64,000 bases of DNA. Origin: Ascarosepion bandense (lineage: Eukaryota; Mollusca; Cephalopoda; Sepiida; Sepiidae). A program made the translations under genes and the position numbers. Within the stretch, counting starts at the first letter, position 1. Each line of letters opens with the position of its first letter. Below the pieces are notes generated by a model. It saw only the letters and a program-made list of their open reading frames with translations. It was not told the DNA's origin and did not search any database. The DNA is taken from assembly GCA_037127315.1 (NCBI GenBank), contig JBBBDQ010000224.1, positions 6,980,001 to 7,044,000 of the forward strand, written 5' to 3'. Below are positions 22,166 to 33,976 of this stretch, in pieces.

Positions 22166-22550
22166 GGCAGCATATCTTCAGCCAAACATGTTTCATTGAA
22201 TAATATAGATATATATTTTAATTTTGATTATAATATGTAACTAATAATCTATTAACAATACCGATTTCTATTTTAATCAAATATTAACATTAATGCCCTA
22301 ATAATTTTTTTAGTCTGTTCTAATGTTCCTAAAATTAGAAGTTACTTGTTATTTGATTGATCACCACATACTATGTAAAAACTTTCTTCCAATTTAAGGG
22401 GGGGGGGCGGGGTTCGGCTAGTTTTTAACCTTTTAAAACTTTTAAAATTCAGCACTATTTGTGACACAAATTGTGTCGAAAAAGTAGCTACTTTTGTAAT
22501 GATATTAGAATGTATTTATGTCATAGATTATATATATATGTGTGTGGTTT
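22163..22550. other. AT-rich spacer with a short poly-G
   Basis: A G-run interrupted by C at 22399-22411 is the only notable item. Confidence 0.5.
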
Positions 22551-22555
22551 CAGGC

Positions 22556-22793
22556 TTTTTCTTTTCCAATCTTTTTACTCTTCTTTTTTTTTTGTTTCAG
22601 TTAGAGTAGATAGACTAAACTATCGCCCTGTTCACACTCCACCCACGTCTATTTAACAGGTGAAGAGCTCATTCCTTGTTCCCTGTTTAGGATGTGGTTT
22701 CCGGCTTTCTCCTTCCCAATCTTTTCACTCTTACGTAGCCCCCTGCACATGAGTGGCGTTACCGCCTTGATTGAGGTGATATGATTAAATATA
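22556..22793 (-). repeat. Interspersed repeat R3, copy 3 (3' module only)
   Basis: The reverse complement matches 14430-14617, including CACTCCACCCACGTCTATT, AGGATGTGGTTTCCGGCTTT and GGCGTTACCGCCTTGAT, with an extra copy of the CTTTTCCAATCTTTTTACTC block at its start. No gene. Confidence 0.75.
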
Positions 22794-22800
22794 TATATAT

Positions 22801-22942
22801 TTCATCTTTAAACGAGTTATTTCGCTACCTTGGTTTCCACCATGTGGTTTCTTCAGGCGATTTTAAATAGTTATTAAAAATTTCCTAAAGAAACCACTCA
22901 TGGTAGAAACCAAGGTAGCAAATTAACTCGTTTAAAGTTGAA
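22801..22942. repeat. Foldback sequence, ~57-bp arms
   Basis: The left arm ending GGTTTCTTCAGG is mirrored by CCTAAAGAAACC to the right; the arms share CTACCTTGGTTTC and TTTAAACGAGTTA. The loop is about 25 nt. A half copy (GGTAGAAACTCGTTTAC) lies at 25955-25995 between TA arrays. On the minus strand the arm reads CTGAAGA ... GAAAC. Confidence 0.85.
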
Positions 22943-23039
22943 AAATATTCAAAGTTCTACAATATAATTGTATAGAACACTTTTTAATACAAATGCGTAC
23001 TGGTCTAACCCTATTAGGACCAAAAACTAAGTATTAAAC

Positions 23040-24390
23040 AATATATATATATATATATATAACTTCATTTTCTTTTCGTTAGGATTTCTGTGAATCTACA
23101 AATGCAAGGTTCATTTTCGTATCCAAAACGTAAACAACAGCCATTTTTAAACAACTGTTACCGACATTAATTCTTTTGACTACAAACGTTACTTTTAGTT
23201 AGTAGATGTCTTTCAGTTTCTATGACTGTTCTTCTTTATATCGAAAAATGATGCTGGTTCGATCTCTGACGGAGACACAAATTTTCTTTAGACGAACTTT
23301 TCAATTTAAGCCTGTAGGTTTTTGATTTCACTTTTTTAATACTTGTACCAACTACAAATAAAGTTTACAGTAAAAATAGAATAATGTCATAAAAATCTTT
23401 TCAACTATATCTATATATATGTGTGCGTGTATTTGAGTGTGTGTGTACATATACGTGTATATATGTATATATGCGTGTATATGTAGATATATATAACTCT
23501 GCATATATGTGTGTGTGTACATGTTTGTGTAAATATATGTGTATATCCCTATCTATCTTTGTAACTCTCTCTATATATATATATCGAGAGAGAGAGAAAG
23601 TGCGAGTATATAGTGTGTGTGTTTTTTTTTTTTTTTTTGTTTTTCAATACTTAATGAACGTCTGATTTTATTGAGCATCACAAAAGTATTAGGCTCGTTA
23701 TTAATGTCCTTCTGTTGAGTGTTCAGGTGCACCTAAGTAAATTCATTGTGTTTGTCATATATCAGACGGAAATTTATTTTTAGATACGTACACTCAAAGA
23801 AAGAATGTAAACTTCAGTTAACTTTTCTTGAAGTGGTAATTTTCCTCGGACTTATTCCAGGTCTACAGCTGAAAAATGTAGGAAAAAAAAAAGATTCGAG
23901 TGCAAAAAAAAACAGACTCACCTAATTGTAAGTCAACATTTACTGTCTCATCGCTATTAAAGACACGGCGACACAAGTTAGATTTATTTTTCGTCTTCCG
24001 CTCTTTCTTTTTCTTTTATCTTTTTATTCTTTTTTTAATGCTTTCTCGTTTTTTTCTTTCATTTATTTTTCTCTTTTTTCTTTTTTATTTCCGTTAACGG
24101 GTTTGTTTTCTGTACATCTCATCTTTTATTTTTAAAATACTCCTTCTTTCCCCTTTTTTTTTTTTTGAAATCAATAACCAGAAAATGTTTTATAGCATCG
24201 CAATTCAAATGATGTAAACATTTAAATACTCGGCAGAAAATGTCGTTTAGAACTTTTCGTTATACGTTACCGTATCCTAATAGTTATTTTTTCCCTGCAC
24301 TTTGAACGAAGATTCTTAGTTTAAATATCTGACGCAGTATGCATTGGAATTGAGAAATATGCCTTCCTCAAAATATTAAGAAATAAGAAA
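23040..24390. other. AT-rich DNA with microsatellites, no gene
   Basis: (TA)n at 23041-23060; TA/TG/GA-rich at 23410-23610; a poly-T at 23620-23640; T/C-rich at 23990-24100. Open frames in these parts are low-complexity. Confidence 0.5.
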
Positions 24391-24394
24391 GTTT

Positions 24395-24822
24395 CATTGG
24401 AAAAGAGTCTGGAACGTTTATGTATTAATGGTCAACCCTTATGGCAACAACTCCTGGAAAGTCTCCTCATGGGTGAAGAAAAGATTTGAGGTAACAGAAA
24501 TGTAGTTCTAAAGAAGGATGATGAAAATACCGTAGACCGGACATGTTAGAAATCACAAAGTTTTAGAAAACATAAAAACAAAATGTACACTTAGATCAGG
24601 AAAATGTAACTGAAATTTATAGGACACATAATGAGGAAAGAGGGCTTGAAAAATATGATACTCGCAGAATATATTGAAGACAAGTGAAACAGAAAAAACG
24701 ACATAAAAGGGTTTGGGAAATATAGTATACAACAAAAGTTACTAAAAGCTACAAAGGGCAAGAAATTGTGGAGAGACAGGATCACTAACACCCTGAAGGG
24801 GTATGATATGTAGAAAACAATG
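24395..24822 (+). mobile_element. LINE-A fragment 1: 3' end of an RTE-like reverse transcriptase
   Basis: In shifting plus frames: GHIMRKEGLKNMILAEYIED (24623-24682) and KKLWRDRITNTLKGYDM before a stop at 24812. The layout 'FLGH.MR.EGL.N..L.G.I', then 'LLRAT..R..WR..I...L.G', then a stop is the C-terminal tail of the endonuclease-reverse transcriptase elements that recur through this window. Many stops make it dead. The clade assignment (RTE-like) is from recalled motif layout. Confidence 0.75.
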
Positions 24823-25744
24823 GCTCTGAATTATATAACCGTCTAGTCGTTTACGTTTCTTTAACAATTAAGCAAACTAGCGTTGTTTAAAATTTAGACT
24901 TTGTACATTGTAAAAAATTCAGACCATCGACTTGCCAGAATAAATCTTACTTCCTGAATTTTGGACTTAAAGAACTCGAATAAATAAATAAATCACGTAA
25001 CCTATATACTAACAAATGATGCATTTTCTAGCCCTAACTTCTGACAGGAACAACTCCAGATTTGAAGAACCCACAGATGAAAATAAAATTTTATTACTGA
25101 TTTGAAAGATTAGCAACCACTTCAATTTGTGCACGTGACTATATACAAATAAAAGTATAGTGTGATACCCACTGATAGTACGCAGAAAAATTCACAGTGG
25201 CTCTGACAGAAAGAAAGAAAAAAGAAAGAAAGAAAGAAAGAAACCAGACAACCATGATATAGCTATTTTCTTTATGACATTTTATGCTTATTTTTTATTC
25301 GTGTTACTTGTCTTCGACGTCTTCGGGTAGCCGGTTGGCGCCTGACCTTCTTGTAGAACTTCCTCTAGATTTTCAGGCTAACATTTCACTCTATTTGATT
25401 TCTCTACGGAAATGGATGCTTATTACGCTTTCATGTACAAGTCTAATCACGTTCTGTCGATACAGGCTTTTGTTTCAGGTTGTACAGGTGTCTCTACTTT
25501 GATTGAGAGACGCTGTCATCTTGGTAAATCGTATATCTATTTGTGTGTATGTGGAGTGAAAGGGAATGTATACTAAGGTAATTTATGCATAGTAATTTGT
25601 TAGAAAAAAGAACAAAGAGCGATATGAAAGAAAAGCTGGATATTGAAATGAAGAGAATATGTTGATAGTGATAAAACCGGGATACAGAGATAGTGACACG
25701 CTTGGAATAAAGAGATAATGATAAAATCGGGATAAAGTGATAAT

Positions 25745-25745
<1 letters not shown>
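24823..25745. other. AT-rich DNA, no gene recognised
   Basis: Includes a short (GAAA)n run at 25215-25240. A 72-codon plus frame at 25284-25502 has no recognisable motif. Confidence 0.45.
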
Positions 25746-25747
<2 letters not shown>

Positions 25748-25798
<51 letters not shown>

Positions 25799-25995
25799 AT
25801 CACCAGATGAACAACTTTGGGTTTCATGTGCAATGTAACATTCAAGTACTAATTAAACCGTATACATATAAAAGAGGAAGTAAAATACACAATGAAATTG
25901 TATATATATATATATATATGCGTTCTTAAAAACGGTCAAATCAATTATTACAAATCACCTGAAAACAGCATATGGTAGAAACTCGTTTACAAATG

Positions 25996-26037
<42 letters not shown>
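25748..26037. repeat. Cluster of three (TA)n arrays with a half-foldback between them
   Basis: Arrays at 25748-25794, 25903-25919 and 26000-26037. The 80-bp piece between the last two resembles one arm of the foldback at 22801-22942. Confidence 0.8.
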
Positions 26038-26040
<3 letters not shown>

Positions 26041-27265
26041 TGATGATATAAATAAATTTATTCTGTACATGTATTCTTTTTCTAGGATCTGTGTCTATTC
26101 AGATAGCATTGATAATAGCTCTCAATATCTTTCTGTTCTAAGTAACATTTATTCCTGTACAATCCCTTCCAGTCTCTGCTGTTATATCACCTATTTGCAT
26201 AATTTTTGATCAATTATTCGCTTTCTTATATGCCGTGAGATTTAAATTCTTTAGGTACTTTCTTCCTTATATGCGTCCCAGAAATTTCACCTGTTTATTT
26301 TTGTTTTGTTTTGGTTTGGTTCTCTGAATGTAATTATAAGTTTCATTATCTTTCAACTGTTAAAATTACATAAAATTTCTCCGTTAATTTGAATAAATCC
26401 AGAGAAATGATTATTTGTTGCAATAATAATAAAGAGTATTATCTTTTACAAATAAACTAACCCTTTTACAAAAATATTTCTTTATGTATATAGAGGCACT
26501 TTTAAGACTAATTAATATAAAAGTGTTTCTATCACAGAAACTATCTTTAAGTAAGGATACTAAAGAAATGATGAGAGATACCAAGTTGTTTAAACACAAA
26601 CAATACTCTTTGCAGTGCAAATTCAACTAACCAATGTTTGTATATCAGAAGCATAAACAATTTAAAATATAAGATGTGTTATCAACTGTTCTCATCCAAA
26701 TTTGCAAGCAAGCTTAAAAGTTAAACTTCGAATTCAACTTTACACAAACTTAAGTTCCCAACAACAAAAATACACAAGACTATGCACTCATTTTCAGTGA
26801 TAACAGTCACGTTCTCGTTTAATTTGTCGACATTAAAACACCAGTGCATGCAGGCAAATAGAGATTCTCTTGTTGGATATAACATCCACAGGCACACCAC
26901 ACTAAGCCTTATTGCTGTTGTTTATGCTAGCTCCAAATCCCACTGATTTGTAATTAAGAGTTGCTATTCTCCTCTACTAATTAGTAACCAAGATTAAATA
27001 GACCAGTCTACGCAGCCATTAACACTTAGCAATAGGAATGAATCTATTTATCTCGTTCTTATCACTAGTATTTGTTCGTAATGTTCTCGATGAAATTTGA
27101 ACTCGGTACACCAATTCCATTTTCGGCGCTAAAAATAACTACACTATCCGCATATCGAAGGGAGCGTTTATATATCTATAACAATACGTACAAACTCGAA
27201 CATTGTTCTATTTCTAACTTTTCACTTGCACTCTTAAACGTCAATTCTGTTCTGTCCTAAACGTA
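26038..27265. other. AT-rich DNA, nothing recognised
   Basis: No repeat of the window or coding signal identified. Confidence 0.5.
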
Positions 27266-27270
27266 CGAGT

Positions 27271-27581
27271 AGGATGTGCGTTGTGGCACATTCGATATCG
27301 GCTCGGAACGAGAAATCGGCTCTCCAATTTTTCGTTCCAAGTCCGAATTCCAGTTGAATTCGCTGCATTTACTTACGCACAAATAACCTTGGAGAAAATA
27401 TGATTTCGTTCTTCTTCCTCCAACTATGAGTTAAATGGCAGGTCAGTTTGGTTTTTATAGCCTTGGTTGGCAACCAGTCTACCGCAGAAGTAATGGCAAC
27501 CTACTGTGGGAAAATATTCTGCCTAGTCAGTCATGATCGTCGAAGCGTGTATCACGTATGACACTTAACTTACTGACCAAA
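27271..27581 (+). mobile_element. tRNA-derived SINE (family S2), near full length
   Basis: Contains GTGGCACATTCGATATCGGC, a B-box-like region (AATTCCAGTTGAATTC), TTACTTACGCACAAATAACC, GCCTTGGTTGGCAACCAGTC and TGGCAACCTACTGTGG. The end CGTGTATCACGTATGACAC is shared with 17385-17693. Untruncated at both ends as far as the two copies align. Confidence 0.85.
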
Positions 27582-28049
27582 AAGTACAATTATTGAAGCC
27601 TTTTGTCAGATTAAGGCAGGTTTCATGAATATTAAAATGTCTTCTGCAAAGCGAAGGTCGAAAGTCTTCTCTCTGTTCATTGCAAGTACAGCGAGTTGCA
27701 TCTTCATAGTATGTGTAAAATATTTAGCTTTGTGCTAGACTAAGCTAAACTTCCATATTTTTATATCTATAGCAAACTTAGTATTAACGGGATGTACGCA
27801 GAGGCGCTTAGCGTGAAATTCGATTGCGAAATCGAATACAACCGTCAATAACACAAAGTAAACAAAAGTGAAAAAAAGGAGAGCCTTGATGAAATTATTT
27901 CTGTCGTTGTCAGTATGCTTGGAAGAGCGCAAGAGAAATGAGTCTCATAAAGAATTACAATGTTTCAGACGACAGCACAATGCAAATTAGCAAAATTGTT
28001 AAAGAGAATCCTGAGAAAAACTTTCTCACTTCATTACATTTAGCGACAG
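27582..28049. other. No recognised feature
   Basis: AT-rich DNA between a SINE and a LINE 3' end. Confidence 0.5.
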
Positions 28050-28860
28050 CTATTTTCTTCTTCTTCTATGTGCCGTGTCCCGTCAGGACGTAGGCGATCA
28101 TGTACTTCCACATGTACCTGTTACTTGCGGCTCTTAAAACCTTTTCTTTTGTTACTCCTCCCAAACCCTACTCTGCTATTCCTTTGCTCAAGTCCATCAA
28201 ACATGTCATGCGTTGCTCTCCCCTCTCTATCTCTCTCTCTGTTTCCCTCTATCTGTCCTGTAAGTATCAGATTTTCAAGCCTTCCTTCTTTCATTACATG
28301 TCTAAGAACAGTCTGTTCCTGATGTTGCATATCAGCTTCCTTTTCGTTTCCATCTATTCCAAGACCTCGTCGTTGCTCACATATCACTCCATGGTATCTT
28401 TGCATCTTTCTGTAGAACCACATCGTTTTTTTTTCATCTTTGATGAGATTTCGCTGTCATATAGAAGGACAGACATTACAAAACAATCCAGTGCTCTCTT
28501 CTTTGTTTCTAGCTAATTTTTTCTGTCTCTCAATACTCTAATCAACTTTTGGAATAAATTTTGATCACCCCAAAACGCTTTCAGATCTCAGTGACACTAA
28601 TTCCGTCCAGTCTTAGAACACTTTTCAGGTATTTAAATTTTTGTACCTGCTTGATTTCAGTATCCCCGACTAGGATTTATCATTTTAGGCTCCTGTTTTT
28701 ACTGATGACCATGCATTGTTTTCTAGAAATTTATATGTAGTCCTTTCTTTAGCTACTTTCTGTCGAAGGTCTTCTAGTTTTCTTTCCTTGTATGCCATCA
28801 TCATTGTGTCATCTGCGTAGCAATATTGGCATGAAAGTATAACGGTTATTTGTACTAGTA
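28050..28860 (-). mobile_element. LINE-A fragment 2: RTE-like RT from the catalytic box to the 3' end
   Basis: Minus strand: YADDTMMMAYKERKLEDLRQ (28820-28761) preserves the catalytic YADD. A central part with frameshifts follows, then WFYRKMQRYHGVI, LRHVMKEGRLENLILTGQIE, and a final MIAYVLTGHGT with stop at 28068-28066. After the stop comes a short GAA repeat, the usual kind of 3' tail of RTE elements. The 100-codon frame at 28423-28121 is part of this. The coding 5' part and endonuclease are absent (5' truncation). Confidence 0.85.
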
Positions 28861-28999
28861 TTCATTAATATGCATTTATTCGTTCACCACAGCAATCTGG
28901 AGGTTATCTCTTATATATTGAGTATCATTTTCAATGATTTTGCAGAACCCAGCAAAGCCGTAATTAAAACATCCTCAATTATTTCACTATTTTTTTTAT

Positions 29000-29440
29000 T
29001 TACCCAACACCAATTTTTTCTTTGTTAGCTTTTTGGTTTTTATTTAACATTTTGTTTCATTTTTTTGTGATTGTTTCAAGTGATGAAACACTATCATGGT
29101 ACAGAATGTTCTCAATCCCCGAAGATGAATGCATTTTTGTGACTATCAGATTCAGTCTTTTCGCTTGGACGGGGTGGTCGGTCTGGAACACAAAGTCCCA
29201 GCAGATCTTATTCTTTATTTTATTATTTTCTACAACAACTTCTTGTTTGTAATGTTGCAATTCGTTTATATGGTCGAACTAAAGTCGTTTGCATAAATCT
29301 AACCGCATCACTAAACATACTCAATCGTACCCGCCTTTTTTATATTGCTTTTGAGCTAACTTCCTGAAGTCACCTTTGATGTGGTTTACATCTCATATTT
29401 TTCCACACAAAGGCGGCATTTGCTATTTTTCTCTAGGTTT
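29000..29440 (-). mobile_element. LINE-C fragment: C-terminal zinc-knuckle/tail of another retrotransposon
   Basis: Minus strand: KCRLCVEKYEM (CxxC part of a zinc knuckle), then KLAQKQYKK, then an open frame with KNKICWDFVFQTDHPVQAKR. The order 'CR.C.E..E...H', 'KLAQ.EYKK', 'WDF.IQTD....RPD' is the distinctive C-terminal part of a group of invertebrate non-LTR retrotransposons. Decayed by stops. Confidence 0.7.
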
Positions 29441-30500
29441 TATCTATTTTCGCTTTGATATAATTAGACCTGATCTCGTTCTTCTGTGCAGTTTTTATGT
29501 TTTCTTTATCCGTTTGTCTTCGTTATGCTACATTGTTTCGAGCGGTGTACATATTTTTACTTTCTTACGTTCTTTTGCGTATTTTTTAAATCCCATTTTG
29601 GTTACTTGAAAACAGTTATCGATACTAAGAAGTTATTTCCCTTTTCAGCTATGTTTATTAATTTATTTATTTTTACATAGCGTCTGCTGGCATCATATCT
29701 AAATTTCTATTTGCTGGATATTTGCATCAGAAGTAATTGGTAGATTTCCTTGGAAATTATTCAGTATGTTTTAACAATAATCCAGAAATATCTTAGTGTC
29801 CTCGCTGATTTTATTAATGCTTTCTCTCTTGAGGGTTTTCGGTTCAAATATCTAAATCTTACAGACCCTTTCTAAGACATTTTAAAACTCTTTCAAGCGT
29901 AACATTAACAATGGTTACAACATAATTTCATATTCCCCAATTTTAGCGATGTTCTTGGGAATGTTTCTGTTTAATTACGCACTTTCTTGCAATTTTAATT
30001 TGTAGTATGCGGAAACATTGAAATTTATTATTTGACAAAATGAACTTCTTCTGGACTATGATAATGACATATTGTCTTTTTATATAAACATTTTTCTCCA
30101 CACAGATTATTTTTATTAGGCGCCTAAGAAAAGCTTTACATCCTTATTTTCTTATTACATGAATTATTTGAAATTCATTTTGTTCAATTTTATGCTGCAA
30201 AAGAGTCATTTATAGTGCACCTCATGAATCAATTTTATTTTTATCTAGCAACATTGCTATAACAATTCCAAATGCCAGGAAATAATGATTCTGTAACGCC
30301 TGTCTTACAAATAAAAAATAGTTCATCCAACTCAAATATTACTTTTAATAGGGCCCGAACAACGACCTCAGAAAATCATGTGAGAAACGACTAAAACACA
30401 ATCAAGTTGATATTATTTTTGAACATTCTGTTAATCTAACCAAAAAATATTTAACTAAAAAACAAATTTACAATGATTCGTTCTCTCCCTATGCATGAGT
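29441..30500. other. AT-rich DNA, possibly decayed LINE-C upstream part
   Basis: Overlapping Phe/Tyr-rich plus frames at 29376-29680 are antisense to the LINE-C region and T-rich; not called. Nothing firm beyond. Confidence 0.35.
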
Positions 30501-30503
30501 CTG

Positions 30504-30505
<2 letters not shown>

Positions 30506-30541
<36 letters not shown>
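30506..30541. repeat. (TG)n microsatellite
   Basis: Pure GT run. Confidence 0.95.
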
Positions 30542-30542
<1 letters not shown>

Positions 30543-30714
30543 CGAAAGTAAGAAAGATATAATGTTTGTTTTGTTTTGTGATTTTTTTTAATTTTCGGTT
30601 TTGTTTGACGAATATCGATCCAGAAATGTTCCATGTGAAGCATACGGGTTAAATTATGGCCTCGTGTATGTAGTTGTTTTATTTTCCCCATCTTTCTCTC
30701 TCTATGTCTCTCTT

Positions 30715-30739
30715 ACACACACACATACACACACACACA

Positions 30740-30806
<67 letters not shown>
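30715..30806. repeat. Compound (CA)n(CT)n(TA)n microsatellite
   Basis: Three consecutive dinucleotide arrays. Confidence 0.95.
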
Positions 30807-31385
30807 GACATTTATCACGAGTATAATCAGAAGAGTATCTGAGCATGAACGTACACTTCCTTTTTTGTTCTTAAAAAAATCCTGTCAAGTATTATTGCGT
30901 TAAAAATTAAAAATAAATAAGTATGTTTTATGTTATGAACCCAGAATATTTTCCAAAATCCCAGCTTCTTTAAGTTGATCAACGCCTATCTCAAGCCAAT
31001 TGCCCGCACGTGTGCGTGTTGTGTGTGTGTGTTCTAAATTATAAATTCCCTTTGATTTGATTATATAACAAAAAGTGGCGAGTAATAAGCAGAAAAAATA
31101 TTTGCATTTGATTGTATACCCAAAATAGCGAGTCCCTTTTTGGAAAATGCCCGATGCTTCCTTGAAATCAATAAAATGTTTGCTTGTGAATATAAAATGC
31201 GGCGAAGGAAAAAAATTCTTTGGTGAAGTCCCGGGGTAAATTTAAATTCCATGAAAAAAATATCAAAGATGTCAACAAGTGTGTATTCATCAGTCTGAGA
31301 AATAGTTTAATATTGGATGGAAATTCCCTAAAGAGGTTTAAGAAATATAACAAAAGAATGTGGAATGATTTATAGTAAATTCTAA
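30807..31385. other. No recognised feature
   Basis: A GT-rich patch lies at 31010-31032; otherwise AT-rich. Confidence 0.5.
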
Positions 31386-32285
31386 GCTGTGCTCCTTCAA
31401 TACCAATTGGTCTTCAAGGACACCTTTTTTTTATTTAGGTTTCTTTTTTTATACTTTATTATTGCTTTTGTTTTAGCCTTTTTTCTTTCCTTCGTCGCAT
31501 TGCAGTTGGTTTGCTTGTTTTTTTGTTCGTTTATTTTTGTTGTTGTTTTTTTTAGGACTTCTCTTAATTACATTCAGGTTTATTTTTATTTTGTTCTTTC
31601 TTTCTTTTTAGAATCATTTTTCTTACCCTCATTCGCCAATAATATATTTTTTATTCTGTCCATGATAGTCTTCATTAGATTTCTATTTCTTTCTTTCATC
31701 ATAGGATATTTTGACACATATTTTCCCTCGTACTTAGCCTTTTTTCATCCTACCTCAATTATCCATTTTCTTTGCTCTCCTCTTTTCTCTCTATCTCGAT
31801 CTCTTTTCTTCTCATTCTCCGTCCTTATCTCATTCTTTCTCTCTCTCTCTCTCTCTGCATTTCCTTCTCTCAATCCTCCCTTCCTTCTTTCTCTCTCTCT
31901 CCTTCTTTTTCTCATATTTTCTTCTTACTTCAACTTTCCCCCCTAACGCCAACTATCCCCTTCTCTCGTTTTCTTCTTTTCTCTCTCTTTCTTTCTTCAT
32001 CCTTCTCTCCTTCCTTCTCTCTCTCTCTCTCTCTCTATCCTTTTTATTTCATTCTTTCTTTATATTGCTCTGCTTTTTTCTCTCTTTCTGTCTCTCTTCC
32101 TTTTCTCTTCCATATCTTCCATCTTACGTCACCTTTTTTCCCTCCGATCTTAACTGATCCCTTTCTCGCTCTCCTCTCTTTTTTCTCTCTTGCCATCGTT
32201 CGTTCGCTCTCCTGCTCTCTCGTTTCTCCCTTCACTCTCTCGCTCTATTCAATTTTTCTTTTTCTCCCTCTATCTCTCAATTAAT
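31386..32285. repeat. 900-bp polypyrimidine-biased tract
   Basis: The plus strand is overwhelmingly T and C, with (CT)n runs near 31836-31858, 31890 and 32018-32036. Two long overlapping plus frames (185 and 170 codons; Phe/Ser/Leu-rich) arise because pyrimidine-only codons contain no stop. No motif or hydrophobic-segment pattern supports a protein. Confidence 0.85.
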
Positions 32286-32745
32286 CCCTAAAATACAGAA
32301 GAAGAATTAGATTATATCTTCCCTATTCAACTACCTATTTCTGGAGGAAGGCTACAAGGTTAGGGTGACCTGAGGGCGTTGAAAAGCATTATGCGTAATT
32401 TATTTGTCTCTGCAACCCCAATCAATATATTAGGGTTTTATTGCACGTCACACACGAAAAGAAGAAATATAACGCCGAAGTACAAAGAAGATTGAGAATA
32501 TATGGCGGGAGAATTGAAATGTTGGGGGTCAGGTGTTTTATTTGTAGGCAAATGATTTGTCACTGACAAAAGTACGACACGGACCAACGACTCCTTTGAA
32601 GCTGATGTTGGTGAATTCGCTGGAGCACTTGCAAAGAGACACTAAACGCTAAATGATCATAGAGCGACATCTACAGATCCATATAATCACAGCATGTAAC
32701 GGAGTAAGTATAAAATAGATTTGCCAATATCTTCGCTTCTCTTTC
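32286..32745. other. Mixed-composition spacer
   Basis: Ordinary GC; no frame or repeat recognised. Confidence 0.45.
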
Positions 32746-32749
32746 TCTT

Positions 32750-32825
32750 TACTTTCTCTCTCTCTCTCTCTCTCGCTCTCTTTCTCTCTCTCTTTCTCTA
32801 TCTCTATCTCTATATCACTCTCTGT
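32750..32825. repeat. (CT)n-rich microsatellite
   Basis: CT array with CTTT and CTAT interruptions. Confidence 0.95.
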
Positions 32826-32999
32826 CACACGCATTCACATATTCACTCAAACAAATACACAAAATCATATTTAATTATTTTCCAAAATGTTAAACAACTA
32901 TTTCAGTTAAACCATAATAATCAATAACATTTTTAGGAACAACACAAAGAAGCGCTTTTAAAATTCGCTTTTTGACACCTTATCGTACATATCTGTTTG

Positions 33000-33117
33000 G
33001 CTTCCGTTTAATCTACGTTGAAACACCGGTTTTCATACGATCACAAAAGTAAATCAACGTCGAGTCTTGTCAATGCTTAGATGAGTGACCACTTGCGAAT
33101 AACAGGTGCTGTAAGCT
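33000..33117 (+). pseudogene. 5S rRNA-derived SINE head
   Basis: Follows the metazoan 5S pattern from end to end: ACGTTGAAACACCGGTTTTC, CGATCAC, the promoter A-box region AAGTAAATCAACGTCGAG, the C-box region GATGAGTGACCACTTGCGAA, and the end GGTGCTGTAAGC. There are scattered substitutions relative to the usual metazoan 5S sequence, so this is not a functional rRNA gene. Confidence 0.85.
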
Positions 33118-33252
33118 CGGATGTGTAGATTGTATAATGAATAATGGCTCAAAATTGGAGCGGGGAGTTCCGATTTCAGTCTGTTTCGTTATATTCACTT
33201 ACGCTTTGATAAGGTACGAATACATCTATTCTCCCCTCAATTATCGGTTGAT
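33000..33252 (+). mobile_element. Composite 5S-tRNA SINE, copy A
   Basis: A full-length 5S-rRNA-like head (33000-33117) is joined directly to a tRNA-like SINE body: GTATAATGAATAATGGCTC (A-box-like), GAGTTCCGATTTCAG (B-box-like), TTCGTTATATTCACTTACG, and CCCTCAATTATCGGTTGAT at the end. The same head-body junction occurs at 40813-41069 and 62582-62845, so the fusion is a transposed unit and not a chance neighbour. Confidence 0.82.
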
Positions 33253-33970
33253 TACTAAGAACTTTGCATCAAAATAACTTTTCAGCTTTTATTCTTATTT
33301 CTCTCGGTCTTCCATTCATTGACACAGACTCATTAAGTACATTACTCGATGTTTCCCTTGTTTAAATATGTACAGAGAATTTTTTTTACTGATGTGTTCT
33401 AGAATTCTCAGTTTTCTGCTTTTAATCATAGAATTTCTTGCTATTCTTATTTTCTTTAGAATTTCTCCTCGCTGATATTGAAATAACTTAAAACAGAGAA
33501 CCAGTGTAAACGGAAGAAACATAATTATTTGGTTTAGTTTCTTTCATTATGCTTCTTCAAGATACTGCTAAAATCTTTCAAATATCACAATGTATAGTAA
33601 GCAGTGGAGTTATTGAGTTTATTAATATCATTATTTAAATTAGATAGTATTTTATAAATAAGAAATCATCACTTAAGTGAGTGCATAATAAAGACGTTTT
33701 GATTCGCTGTCCGCATGTGCTGTCAGCATTCCCGTATATAATATGTATATGCTTATGCCTGTGTTGGGTATGTGTAATTTACATGTGCATATTCCATTTA
33801 GCACACGCCAACACATTCACACACAATTTGATAAAGTTTGAAAGAATCTACTGGAATAATTAGAACAATACTTTTCTCTCACACTCAGTCTGGACAAACA
33901 ATCCTTCAAACTGGGGATATGGTGGATTAAAGCTCTCGAAATTGTGATGTCTGAATGAACATCACAATTT
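33253..33970. other. No recognised feature
   Basis: AT-rich between the composite SINE and a LINE 3' end. Confidence 0.5.
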
Positions 33971-33976
33971 TGAGAA

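Noticed and set aside
28100..28516. 138-codon plus frame as a gene
   Set aside because: It is antisense to the LINE-A C-terminal region, which has recognisable motifs on the minus strand.
31389..32284. Plus frames of 185 and 170 codons, Phe/Ser/Leu-rich, membrane-like
   Set aside because: Pyrimidine-only codons cannot form stops, so long frames are expected by composition. No start context, motif or conserved pattern.
33000..33117. Functional 5S rRNA gene
   Set aside because: Substitutions in the internal promoter region and fusion to a SINE body seen in two other copies show it is a mobile-element head.
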